Origin: Bdellovibrionales bacterium
GTDB taxonomy: Bacteria > Bdellovibrionota > Bdellovibrionia > Bdellovibrionales > JAMPXM01
Assembly: GCA_005808505.1 (NCBI GenBank)
Contig: SYLX01000071.1
Coordinates: forward strand, 1-44,284
Direction: 5' to 3'
Length of the DNA: 44,284 nt
Shown in pieces: positions 6,778-14,990 of this stretch. Positions within the stretch are counted from its first letter, which is position 1; each line of letters begins with the position of its first letter. The position numbers and the translations under genes were made by a program. The notes under the pieces were generated by a model. The model did not search any database. It was not told where the DNA came from and saw only the letters and a program-made list of their open reading frames with translations.

Positions 6778-9630
6778 TTGACAGACTCAAGCCAGTTTCT
6801 CATTCAAGCGGAATCGGAGCTTAACCTCTCCGATCCGCTTTTTTGTTCCAGGACTTTTTCGCGATGGGCGGGCTCAGCATTTGCTGCGCCCGTCATTCCG
6901 TTAGTTCTCTACTTCGCAACCCGCTTGCGCGATCGCTATCGTGCGCTTGAAATTCCGAAATCGGTTTGCGCTTTCGATGAAGAGACTTTCGTCGATACTT
7001 TCCTCCAACATCTCGACAAACGACTCTCGCGTGCCTTGAACCGCACGATCATTCTCGAAATTAACGTTGCGCGAACGCTCGGCGAGCTCACCGGCGAAAC
7101 GCCGGAAGAGCGCTTTGCGGACTTCGTGACGAAGATGAAAGTTCGCGAACGACGCGAACGGTTTTTTGCCGACTATCCCGTGCTGCTTGATGTCCTCAAA
7201 ACGCTTCTTCAAAATTGGTTCGATGCGAGTTCTGAGTTTGCCGAACGTCTCCGCAATGATCATGCGGAACTAGAGTCCACTTTCTCCGAAAGCTTGGGAC
7301 CGCTCATCGGCTTTGCAAACCAGTCGGGAGATTCGCACAATCACGGGCGCAGCGTCTTAATTGCTGTCTTTCAGTCCGGAACACGCGTCGTTTACAAACC
7401 TCACGATGTCGAAGTCGATGTACGATTCCACGAGTTCCTCGGTTGGCTAAAGGAAAAAGGCTTCACCGATCCGTACATCGCAAAAACTCTCGCGAAGAAA
7501 AACTACGGCTGGACCGAGTTCATCTCCTATCTACCGTGCGAAGACGAAAAGGAAGTCGAACTCTTCTACCTCCGCACTGGACAGCTCCTATCCGCCCTTT
7601 ACTTAATCGGTGCAACCGACGTTCACAGCGAAAACTTAATTGCTCGCGGCGGCTACCCCATCGTCGTCGACGTCGAAACTCTTTTTCATCCGCACGTTCA
7701 GCACAGCAATCAACCCTCAGATCAAGACACCGCACGCACGGTGTTCCCGAAACTTTTCATGGGCTCCGTCGTAAAGACCGAACTCATGCCGAAATTGAAA
7801 GGATCATCTCCCGATTCCGCCGCAGATATGAGCGGCCTCGGTGCACAGGCCGGTCAAAAAACCGCGATTCGCGGCCAAGCTGTCTCGGCCGTCGGCACCG
7901 ATGAAGTTCGTGTTGCCGATGCAACTTACACAACTGGCCAGGTGCAAAACCGACCGCGTCTCGAGGGTCAAACTGAAGTTCTCCCGATTCATGGAGATCT
8001 CCTCGTCGAAGGCTTCACCGATGGATACGAGATTCTTCTTGAGAACAAAAGCGAGCTTCGTGAGTTCTTGGATCGTTTCCGTACGATCCAGATCCGTGCG
8101 GTTCCGCGGAACTCTGCTGATTACTTCCAAATTCTCGTTAACAGCTATCACCCTGATGTTTTGGGACAACCCGGTTACCGCGAGCAGGTCACCCATTCGC
8201 TTGAGCCAGCTGCAAAGAACTTTCCGAATTTAGGAAAACTTCTTCCTTCAGAGCGCGCGCAAATTCTTGAAGGCGATATCCCGTACTTCATGACAACACC
8301 AGCATCGACGGATCTTTTAGGTGGCGACGGAACACTCATCAAAGATTGCATCGCCGAATCCGGTTGGAGCATCTTTGAACGCAAGCTCGAACGCTTTGGA
8401 GCTGAAGACTTACGGCTCCAACGTCAGATCCTTCGCGCCTCGATGGCGTCGATGTTTGGCTTCAACACCTATCGTCTTTCTCCAATCAAACTAACGAAGC
8501 CATATGAAACGTATGTTGATGCTGCTCGAGCGATTGCGGATCACTTAAACGAAGCAGCCATTCGTCAAGCCGAGACGCTTACGTGGCTTTCCCTTGAATC
8601 CAAAGGACGACACCAACTTACGAATCAGAACATCTACCAAGTCACGCAAACGGGTCTTGGACTTTACGAAGGCATCACAGGTCTTGGGTTCTTCTTCCAC
8701 GGCCTTTATAAAGTCACAGGTGACGATCAGTATAAAAAAACGGTCGAACAGATTAGTCGCACGCTCGATCACTCACCGGAGTTGATGAATCTCACGCCGA
8801 GTGCATTTAATGGCCTTGGTTCACTCGTTTACTTTTTCTCGCACGTCGGGAGAGTTCCTGCCGTCGAGAATCTTGCGAGTCGCATGGATCCAGCAAAGGC
8901 TGCGAAAGTTCCCGACATTATCTCGGGTCATGCCGGCAGCATTTTAGCTCTTCTTGCTGGCGGTGTTTTAAGTCCAACGAGTTTGAAGAAGGCGATTGAA
9001 TTTGGCGATGCTCTCGTTCGATTCATCGAGCAAGGATCAACTCTTCCTATTCAAAGAGGATTCTCGCACGGCTTTGGCGGACTCGGCTTCGCCCTAGCAA
9101 AACTCGGGGAAAGAACCGGCGAAGAGCGGTTCCTTACGGCATCGCTGAAAGCGTTCGAAAAAGAAGACTCTCTCATCAAAGGTGAGAACTGGACAGATCC
9201 CGATTACTTCAAACAAAACGGCGGACGCCACCAAGCAACTTGGTGCCACGGGCTTCCAGGTCTTGCTCTCGCGCGCATGTCCTCGACAGAGCCCTCAGCA
9301 AACGCTTTTGCGTCTCTAGCTCTCAGTCAGCTGACGGAGGCTTCGGCGAACCACGGCCTCTGTCACGGAGCTCTCGGCAATATCGATGTGCTTATTGAAG
9401 GTGCGAAGCATTTACCGGATGGCGAGCGCTGGATGATGGCCGCGCACAACTGGGGAAAGAAAGCTCTCGTCGAAACGAAAGAGCGGGGCTTGCGAACAGC
9501 GTTCCCATTGTTCTTTGAGAATCCCGGTTTGATGACGGGCTTTGCAGGGATCGGCTACGGATTCTTGCGTCTCGCGCGCCCCGATCTTCCATGCGTCCTC
9601 ACGCTTGAAGGTCCTACCAGGAGCAGGTGA
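6778..9630 (+). CDS. lanM: Class II lanthipeptide synthetase LanM
   Basis: 950 aa, a normal LanM length. The N-terminal dehydratase half (DUF4135, roughly residues 100-460) shows V-Y-K-P with K207, then D281-V-H283-x-x-N286 and D298-V-E300. These correspond to the kinase-like and elimination residues known from CylM, which phosphorylate Ser/Thr and eliminate phosphate to give Dha/Dhb. The C-terminal LanC-like cyclase (about 570-945) has S-H764-G-F-G-G, W-C823-H-G-L-P-G and L-C862-H863-G, giving the three zinc ligands C823, C862 and H863 used to activate Cys thiols. Both activities therefore look intact. The start is TTG 6778, 5 nt after AAGG and 7 nt after the precursor stop, so translational coupling is likely. 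The stop overlaps the next ATG by one base (TGATG). Its likely substrate is the repeat protein encoded immediately upstream. Confidence 0.95.
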   Translation: MTDSSQFLIQAESELNLSDPLFCSRTFSRWAGSAFAAPVIPLVLYFATRLRDRYRALEIPKSVCAFDEETFVDTFLQHLDKRLSRALNRTIILEINVARTLGELTGETPEERFADFVTKMKVRERRERFFADYPVLLDVLKTLLQNWFDASSEFAERLRNDHAELESTFSESLGPLIGFANQSGDSHNHGRSVLIAVFQSGTRVVYKPHDVEVDVRFHEFLGWLKEKGFTDPYIAKTLAKKNYGWTEFISYLPCEDEKEVELFYLRTGQLLSALYLIGATDVHSENLIARGGYPIVVDVETLFHPHVQHSNQPSDQDTARTVFPKLFMGSVVKTELMPKLKGSSPDSAADMSGLGAQAGQKTAIRGQAVSAVGTDEVRVADATYTTGQVQNRPRLEGQTEVLPIHGDLLVEGFTDGYEILLENKSELREFLDRFRTIQIRAVPRNSADYFQILVNSYHPDVLGQPGYREQVTHSLEPAAKNFPNLGKLLPSERAQILEGDIPYFMTTPASTDLLGGDGTLIKDCIAESGWSIFERKLERFGAEDLRLQRQILRASMASMFGFNTYRLSPIKLTKPYETYVDAARAIADHLNEAAIRQAETLTWLSLESKGRHQLTNQNIYQVTQTGLGLYEGITGLGFFFHGLYKVTGDDQYKKTVEQISRTLDHSPELMNLTPSAFNGLGSLVYFFSHVGRVPAVENLASRMDPAKAAKVPDIISGHAGSILALLAGGVLSPTSLKKAIEFGDALVRFIEQGSTLPIQRGFSHGFGGLGFALAKLGERTGEERFLTASLKAFEKEDSLIKGENWTDPDYFKQNGGRHQATWCHGLPGLALARMSSTEPSANAFASLALSQLTEASANHGLCHGALGNIDVLIEGAKHLPDGERWMMAAHNWGKKALVETKERGLRTAFPLFFENPGLMTGFAGIGYGFLRLARPDLPCVLTLEGPTRSR

Positions 9631-10274
9631 TGTCACAAACGCTTCTTTCGGAAAGAACATTCGATACAGACTTGGCCAACTGGTTTGATCCGGTTTCGGC
9701 CCCGTTCTTCCAACAGGCGTACTGGAAGCAGTCTCCTCTCTATATCAAGGGCTCACCGACTCGTTTGGCAAAACTTCGTGAGATCTTTCTCGGCCTTGAT
9801 CTAAATGCACTTTTGCATAGCGCAGGACGAGCCAACGAAAACTGCATTCGCGCTTGGTTTCTCAACAACGGCAAAACCGATACGAGGCTAACGGCTCAAC
9901 CGGCCCAAGCTTTGATTTTGTTCGATGCGAACTTCACTCTTTATTTTGAACCTAAGACGCCCGCTGTCCTCGATTTTGTACGCGAACTCATGCTTAAGTC
10001 CGGTAATTCCGTGGAAGCGGCGATGGTGAGTATCTTCGCTAGCAAAAAAGCACATTTCACAGCAACTCACGTCGACAACAACGAGAACTTTACGATCCAG
10101 CTCCAAGGTCGCAAAGAGTGGACCGTGGGGCATGACGAAGCGGTCGCAGATCAAAAGTTCATCCTGGCACCGGGCGATCTTCTTTACTGTCCAGGTCCTT
10201 GGCGTCATTCGGTGCTAGCACTAGAAGACAGCATTTCGCTCAATCTGAACTTCATCAAAAAGCGTGAGAGCTAA
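9630..10274 (+). CDS. JmjC/cupin-like Fe(II)/2-oxoglutarate oxygenase in the lanthipeptide operon
   Basis: 214 aa. The double-stranded beta-helix metal triad is visible: H147-V-D149 in a T-H-V-D-N-N-E-N-F segment and H193 in P-W-R-H-S. The G-D-L-L-Y-C-P-G-P-W-R-H context is typical of bacterial cupin-like/JmjC hydroxylases (the ROXA-type family that hydroxylates protein side chains). The ATG at 9630 follows AGGAG (9619-9623) by 6 nt; a GTG three bases upstream is less well placed. The gene overlaps the lanM stop by 1 nt and the next ATG by 1 nt. By position it is a tailoring enzyme of the lanthipeptide; the near-invariant Asp next to the Cys of each octad is an attractive target by analogy with Asp hydroxylation in duramycin-type lanthipeptides, but that is inference. 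The N-terminal 60 residues show no motif I know. Confidence 0.8.
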   Translation: MSQTLLSERTFDTDLANWFDPVSAPFFQQAYWKQSPLYIKGSPTRLAKLREIFLGLDLNALLHSAGRANENCIRAWFLNNGKTDTRLTAQPAQALILFDANFTLYFEPKTPAVLDFVRELMLKSGNSVEAAMVSIFASKKAHFTATHVDNNENFTIQLQGRKEWTVGHDEAVADQKFILAPGDLLYCPGPWRHSVLALEDSISLNLNFIKKRES

Positions 10275-12409
10275 TGAGACTCGCATTCTTTGTCTTCATT
10301 GCTCTCCTTCCCCAGCTCTCACTGGCCGTAAGCTCCTTCGACTGCGAGAGAGTCAGCGCCGGACCATCACGGCCCGCGAAGACATTTGCGCACGCTCTCT
10401 CAAACGCCCACGCGGAGATTCGATTTTTTGGCACGCACGATGAGTATGCGGTAGCCGATCAAGCCCTCGCGCGCATTTTAGATCACGCAGATCCGCTCCA
10501 AGTCTTCGACCTTCGTGAGTACGCACAAGCTTTGGTTGATGCTTGCTCATTACCCGCTAGCCCCAGCGAACTCTCCGTAGCTCACATAGAGATGCGCGGC
10601 AACGTCGCCTGGATTCGCCCAGGTAAAGGTGAAGTCCAAATCCCTCGCGAAACACGTGCGGCCGTCATCGACTTAAACGGTCTGCCGGACTCACCTGAAG
10701 TGGAGACGGCATTGCGTTCTCTGCTCGAGAAACTTCTCGACCAACAAGTTGCAATGCCCATGCGGAGTGTTCGTAAACATGTAGGCCTTACGGATGAGGG
10801 ATTCCGCTCAGGACAAGTCACGTACCGAAACGAAGTGAGCGCTTTGAATCAAACACCATTGAGTGGCTCTCGTTTGGCGACTCTTCCTTTAGCTTTTCTC
10901 GTTGGGAAGAAGTTAGCGCCGAAAGCCGCCGAGATCGCCGCCACTTTGCGACTGAATAATCGAGCCTGGATTATTGGCGAATCAATTCCGACCGGCATTG
11001 CTGAACTCCGTTGGCTTTCGGTTGGAACCTCCGGCATCAGCTACCGTGCGACTGATCTCAAGCTTCGCGAAAGGCGCTTGCCCGATGAGATTCGTCCTGA
11101 TTTCACCGTTGATCAGCTGACCACACTAGATGTCACAAAGCTTGGTCAGCCTCCCTCAATAAGAGTTCTAGCTTCGGAAGGCAAACGGCCGCGCATCAAA
11201 GCCATCGCTCCATTTGGCAAAACGCAGGCTCCGCTCAATCCTCTCGGCGACCTACGTGCGGCGCTTCTCATCGCGCACGGCACTTCTCATCTTTTTTATC
11301 CGAAGCTGCCGGCAGGTCGCCGCATCCGGTTCGATGAGCGACTTCTTGAAGTTCTTGCTCATGCTCCCACGGACAGCCGGGATCGCGTAAGTTTCCGCAA
11401 CTCACTTCGCTCACTTGGCGAGGCTCTGCGTGATGGACACAACTATGTCTATGATCGCACGTACCGAATTGCTCCTGAAGGTGCGGGCTTTCTGCCGATT
11501 CATTTCGACTTCGATGGTACTTATCCGGTCGTTGCGGCTTCAGCTGCTGAAGGTGCGATACCGGGCGATCGCCTCGTGCGCATCGACGATGAAGACGCAA
11601 GAAGCTGGCTTAGCACCGAAGCCAAGCGAACTTCTGCTGGGGGTTCAGGTTACAAAATCGAACGAGCCTTGCGCGAACTTCAAATCCAAACAGGAAGTCG
11701 CAAGTTCCAATTCCTCAGCCCATCCGGTGACCTGAAGACATTGGAGCTATCCCCGTCGACTCTCGAAACATTCTCGGCACTCAAACGTTATGATTACGTG
11801 AGACCTTCCGGCTGGCTCTCTGAATATAACGCAAGCGATGTGTTTTACCTGAATGCCTCAAGCCACGTGCTGCCTGACCTCACGGCTCTAGATCAACTTC
11901 TGACTGACGCGAAGTCGGCTCGCGCGCTAATTATCGACGTGCGCACATCGCCAAAGATCAACGCGATGGCCCTAGCTGCACGGTTGATTCCTCGTGAGTT
12001 TAAGGGACCTCTGTATCTGACGCCGGTTTGGAATGGACCTGGTGAAAGCTCTGACCTCATCGAACCGCAACGGAACTTCAAACAGTCGCCGATGGCGTTC
12101 ACTGGCCAAATCATTCTTCTCACCGGTCCACTCACGGTTTCTGCAGCTGAAAACGTCGCGACCTATCTTGCCGATGCGGGTCGTGTAACGATCGTAGGTC
12201 GCCCCTCCGCGGGCACGAATGGATCGATGTCAGGATTGCAGCTTCCGGGGCAGTTCTTGTTCACGATTACCGCAATGAAAGTTCAACACGCGAATGGTGA
12301 GTTGTATCGCGGCCTCAGACCCGACGTGCTTGCTCAGCCGACCTACTTGCACTTTGGTGCAGGTCGAGACGCGGAACTTGAACAAGCGGTTGAAGTAGCT
12401 CGCAAATAA
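10274..12409 (+). CDS. Secreted S41 family (tail-specific/tricorn-like) serine protease
   Basis: 711 aa with a clear Sec signal peptide (M-R-L-A-F-F-V-F-I-A-L-L... cleaved near residues 18-20), so the enzyme should act in the periplasm or outside. The C-terminal third is an S41 peptidase: a PDZ-like stretch around residues 410-460 (P-G-D-R-L-V-R-I-D-D), the nucleophile S623 in L-T-V-S-A-A-E-N and the G-R-P-S-A-G-T-N-G turn. H389 lies in L-R-D-G-H-N, a His seen in S41 subfamilies with a Ser-His catalytic arrangement rather than the CtpA Ser-Lys dyad. The first ~350 residues are not recognisable. The ATG overlaps the oxygenase stop (TAATG), so it is the last gene of the operon. A role in cutting the modified precursor, perhaps after the repeated L-A sites, is a hypothesis. 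The gene converges with the LLM gene, 3 bp apart. Confidence 0.8.
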   Translation: MRLAFFVFIALLPQLSLAVSSFDCERVSAGPSRPAKTFAHALSNAHAEIRFFGTHDEYAVADQALARILDHADPLQVFDLREYAQALVDACSLPASPSELSVAHIEMRGNVAWIRPGKGEVQIPRETRAAVIDLNGLPDSPEVETALRSLLEKLLDQQVAMPMRSVRKHVGLTDEGFRSGQVTYRNEVSALNQTPLSGSRLATLPLAFLVGKKLAPKAAEIAATLRLNNRAWIIGESIPTGIAELRWLSVGTSGISYRATDLKLRERRLPDEIRPDFTVDQLTTLDVTKLGQPPSIRVLASEGKRPRIKAIAPFGKTQAPLNPLGDLRAALLIAHGTSHLFYPKLPAGRRIRFDERLLEVLAHAPTDSRDRVSFRNSLRSLGEALRDGHNYVYDRTYRIAPEGAGFLPIHFDFDGTYPVVAASAAEGAIPGDRLVRIDDEDARSWLSTEAKRTSAGGSGYKIERALRELQIQTGSRKFQFLSPSGDLKTLELSPSTLETFSALKRYDYVRPSGWLSEYNASDVFYLNASSHVLPDLTALDQLLTDAKSARALIIDVRTSPKINAMALAARLIPREFKGPLYLTPVWNGPGESSDLIEPQRNFKQSPMAFTGQIILLTGPLTVSAAENVATYLADAGRVTIVGRPSAGTNGSMSGLQLPGQFLFTITAMKVQHANGELYRGLRPDVLAQPTYLHFGAGRDAELEQAVEVARK

Positions 12410-12412
12410 CGA

Positions 12413-13417
12413 TCAGCTGAGCGCCTTCGCCTGCGCGATGTACTCGTAAGAGCGCATTCGATCCGTATGTTCGTAGGTATCTGAAGTGATGATGAGTTCA
12501 TCTGCACCCGTCCGGCGAAGGAGCTCATCTAGATCGCGTCGAACTTTTGCGGGCCCACCGGTTACCATCAAACCCAACATTGATTGCACGGCCGACTTCT
12601 CGCGCTCGGTCCACATCAAATCCATGCTCTGAACCGGTGGCTTCGAAAGACTTCGATCCCCGCGCACTAAGCCTAAGAAGGCTTGTTGAACGCTTGTCGC
12701 AAGGTACGCGGCTTGTTCATCACTTTCGGCCGCGATCACCGGAACACCTGCAATTACGTAGGGTTTATCAAGCACGGCTGATGGTTGGAACTGGTGACGG
12801 TAGATTTCAAAGGCTTCGATCATATCCGCTGGAGCAAAGTGTCCGGCGAATGCGTAAGGGCGACCTAGCCGTGCCGCAAGTTGAGCGCTAAAGAGGCTAG
12901 AGCCAAGGATGTAAATCGGCACGTTGATACCCGTTCCAGGAATCGCGCGAACTTGCTGACCTGGCTGGGCGGGCGCGAAGTAAAAAAGAAGCTCTTCGAT
13001 GAGTTCACCAAAATCAGCGCCGAAGTTGGATTGATCACGTCTCAACGCCCGCATCGTTTGGCGATCGGTCCCGGGCGCGCGGCCCAGCCCGAGATCGATT
13101 CGATTAGGATAGAGAGTCGCGAGCGTCCCGAACTGTTCAGCAATAACGAGAGGCGCGTGATTTGGAAGCATAATTCCGCCCGAGCCTACGCGAATCGTTT
13201 TCGTGTGCTCGGCGATGTGTCCGATGAGTACAGAGGTCGCGGCACTTGCGATGCCCTCAAGGTTGTGGTGCTCGGCCAACCAAAACCGTTGGTAACCGAG
13301 ACGCTCCACTTGTTGGGCAAGCTCGCGCGATTGCTTGTATGTCTCAGCGATCGTTTGACCTTGCGAGACCTTGGCTAAATCAAGAACTGATAAGGAGACC
13401 TGCGCAAGAGTTTTCAT
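12413..13417 (-). CDS. LLM class flavin-dependent oxidoreductase (luciferase-like monooxygenase)
   Basis: 334 aa. The N-terminus shows the bacterial luciferase-like TIM-barrel pattern: S-L-S-V-L-D-L, then R-F-W-L-A-E-H-H-N near residue 45, [13 protein letters not shown] near 80 and D-L-G-L-G-R-A-P-G near 105. This is the subgroup annotated MsnO8 or YhbW-like. These enzymes use reduced FMN to oxidise small molecules; the substrate here cannot be told. The predicted protein is cytoplasmic. It is convergent with the S41 protease gene and divergent from the PadR regulator gene across about 220 bp. Its ATG has only a weak upstream G-rich stretch as ribosome binding site. Confidence 0.88.
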   Translation of the reverse strand: MKTLAQVSLSVLDLAKVSQGQTIAETYKQSRELAQQVERLGYQRFWLAEHHNLEGIASAATSVLIGHIAEHTKTIRVGSGGIMLPNHAPLVIAEQFGTLATLYPNRIDLGLGRAPGTDRQTMRALRRDQSNFGADFGELIEELLFYFAPAQPGQQVRAIPGTGINVPIYILGSSLFSAQLAARLGRPYAFAGHFAPADMIEAFEIYRHQFQPSAVLDKPYVIAGVPVIAAESDEQAAYLATSVQQAFLGLVRGDRSLSKPPVQSMDLMWTEREKSAVQSMLGLMVTGGPAKVRRDLDELLRRTGADELIITSDTYEHTDRMRSYEYIAQAKALS

Positions 13418-13573
13418 GGCCCCAATCTAGGCCCTTCCTCCATACACGTAAAATGAAATCTAGAGAGCCTAATTCGCCGCTGCGACAACTCAAGGCCTAC
13501 GCATGCTAGCACCAAAACAAATGGGTTTCGGGCGTTTTGCGCTGACCTATAGCTAGGACAAACCGGAGGAGAC

Positions 13574-13602
13574 TTGAAATTCCGATATATCGAATTTATT
13601 CT
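13574..13602 (+). promoter_or_regulatory. Predicted promoter of the padR/nfeR-like operon
   Basis: TTGAAA (13574-13579) and TATTCT (13597-13602) are separated by exactly 17 nt. The predicted transcript start falls inside the right arm of the large palindrome, so a bound repressor would occlude RNA polymerase. Confidence 0.5.
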
Positions 13603-13622
13603 AATTTCGATATATCGGAATT
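13578..13622. promoter_or_regulatory. Double palindromic operator of the PadR-family regulator
   Basis: Two copies of the self-complementary core CGATATATCG lie inside two perfect 17-bp inverted arms (13578-13594 and 13606-13622) separated by 11 bp. The element sits over the predicted promoter just upstream of the regulator start. Its placement and symmetry indicate autoregulation by the PadR dimer, comparable to the NfeR (YqjI) arrangement of enterobacteria. Confidence 0.8.
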
Positions 13623-13641
13623 ATTGAGAAAGGATTCTGAT

Positions 13642-14196
13642 TTGCGCGATCATGTTCACGGCCGTCACAAAAAGGGGCAAAGAACTGAAGAACGGATCGG
13701 CCGCCTCCTTGGGCACGGCGACCTTCGTTATCTCATTTTGTTTCTTCTAGATAAGAAACCTCGTCACGGGTACGAGATCATCAAGTCGGTGGAGGAGCTC
13801 TCGTCCGGCGCCTACTCCCCTAGTCCCGGTTCGATCTACCCAACTCTGACCTTCTTAGAAGAAGGCGGCTTTGCCGACTCCGCCCTCGTTGAAAACAAGA
13901 AGCTGTACTCGATCACGAAGCAAGGCCGCGAGCTTCTTGAAGAGAACAAAAGCTTTGTCTCCGAGCTCATCAAACGATTTGAAAACGCCTGCGAGAAGAT
14001 GTCGCGTCTCAAGCACTGGGTCGGTCGCGAGGAAGATGAAGAGATCGCAAGCGAGAATCGACCCTCCATCCGCCGCTCGATGCATCGACTCAAAACCGAA
14101 CTATTCGCGATGACGGAAGCGAGCGGCGCCAAGAAAAGAAAAGTCGTCGAGATCATTGATCGCGCCGTCGAAGAAATTAGAAAGCTAAAGGATTAA
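13642..14196 (+). CDS. nfeR: PadR family transcriptional regulator, NfeR/YqjI-like
   Basis: About 184 aa. After a short His-containing N-terminus (D-H-V-H-G-R-H-K-K-G) comes a PadR winged helix: G-H-G-D-L-R, then H-G-Y-E-I-I-K and the very conserved Y-S-P-S-P-G-S-I-Y-P-T-L. The remainder is a coiled PadR C-terminal domain. E. coli NfeR (YqjI) has the same core, preceded by a much richer His/Cys metal-sensing tail, and controls the ferric-siderophore reductase NfeF. Here the next gene is also a SIP-type reductase, so the pair is conserved. TTG 13642 is preferred because AAAGGA (13629-13634) stands 7 nt before it; TTG 13624 would extend the protein by 6 residues but lacks a ribosome binding site. 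The shorter His tail leaves the effector (nickel, iron or other) uncertain. Confidence 0.85.
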   Translation: MRDHVHGRHKKGQRTEERIGRLLGHGDLRYLILFLLDKKPRHGYEIIKSVEELSSGAYSPSPGSIYPTLTFLEEGGFADSALVENKKLYSITKQGRELLEENKSFVSELIKRFENACEKMSRLKHWVGREEDEEIASENRPSIRRSMHRLKTELFAMTEASGAKKRKVVEIIDRAVEEIRKLKD

Positions 14197-14199
14197 GGC

Positions 14200-14988
14200 G
14201 TGGAAGCAAATCGCCACGAAATAAAAACCGTCACGCACCAGGTGAAGTTGCGCAAGCTGACCGTGAAACAAGTCTCCGAGGTAAGCGCAAGCTTAAAGCG
14301 GATCACACTTGCGGGTGAAGATCTCGAAGGATTTCAATCCCTCTCGCCCGACGATCACGTAAAAGTCTTTTTCCCCTGCCCTGGAGAAACAGAAGCTATC
14401 GTGCCAACGTTTGGTCCGAATGGACCAGCAGTGCCCGAGGGCTCACGCAAACCCATCATGCGCGACTACACTCCTCTTCGCTTTGATCCCGAAAAGATGG
14501 AACTCGATCTTGAGTTCTTCATTCATGGCGAAGGTCCCGCAGCCCATTGGGCCGCGCAAGCAAGCGTTGGTCAGAATCTTATGGTGGGCGGCCCCCGTGG
14601 ATCTAAGATCGTTCCCTACGACTTCGACTGGTATCTGATGATCGGCGATGAAGCTTCTATCCCTTCATTCAAGAGAAGGCTTGCCGAACTCCCCAGCAAC
14701 TCACTCTCCGTCGTTCTCATTGAAGTCGAAGATGAGAAGCATGAAGTTGAACTTCACGGCTCGGGAACACACGAGATCCATTGGATTCACCGGAATGGAA
14801 GACCCGCCGGAGATCCGCAAGCTCTCAAAGAAGCGCTCTCGCAGATCACGTTTGCAGAGGGCGATTGCTTCACTTGGATCGCCACCGAAAGAGCGGCCGC
14901 AATGTTCTTGCGTGATTACTTAGTTCAAGAGCGCTCCTTGAACACGGAGTGGATCAAAGCCACTGGCTACTGGATCAAGGAGAGCTAA
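14200..14988 (+). CDS. nfeF: Siderophore-interacting FAD-dependent ferric reductase (SIP/ViuB/NfeF type)
   Basis: 262 aa. Visible SIP-family features are the FAD-binding R-D-Y-T-P-L motif near residue 88, the G-P-R-G-S loop near 138 and the G-D-E-A-S-I-P-S-F segment that begins the NAD(P)H-binding C-terminal domain. The family reduces Fe(III)-siderophore complexes in the cytoplasm so that iron is released. The GTG start is 3 nt after the regulator stop, with AAGG just upstream, so the two genes are co-transcribed and controlled by the palindromic operator. The MFS gene follows directly. The family assignment is firm; the siderophore substrate is unknown. Confidence 0.88.
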   Translation: MEANRHEIKTVTHQVKLRKLTVKQVSEVSASLKRITLAGEDLEGFQSLSPDDHVKVFFPCPGETEAIVPTFGPNGPAVPEGSRKPIMRDYTPLRFDPEKMELDLEFFIHGEGPAAHWAAQASVGQNLMVGGPRGSKIVPYDFDWYLMIGDEASIPSFKRRLAELPSNSLSVVLIEVEDEKHEVELHGSGTHEIHWIHRNGRPAGDPQALKEALSQITFAEGDCFTWIATERAAAMFLRDYLVQERSLNTEWIKATGYWIKES

Positions 14989-14990
14989 AT

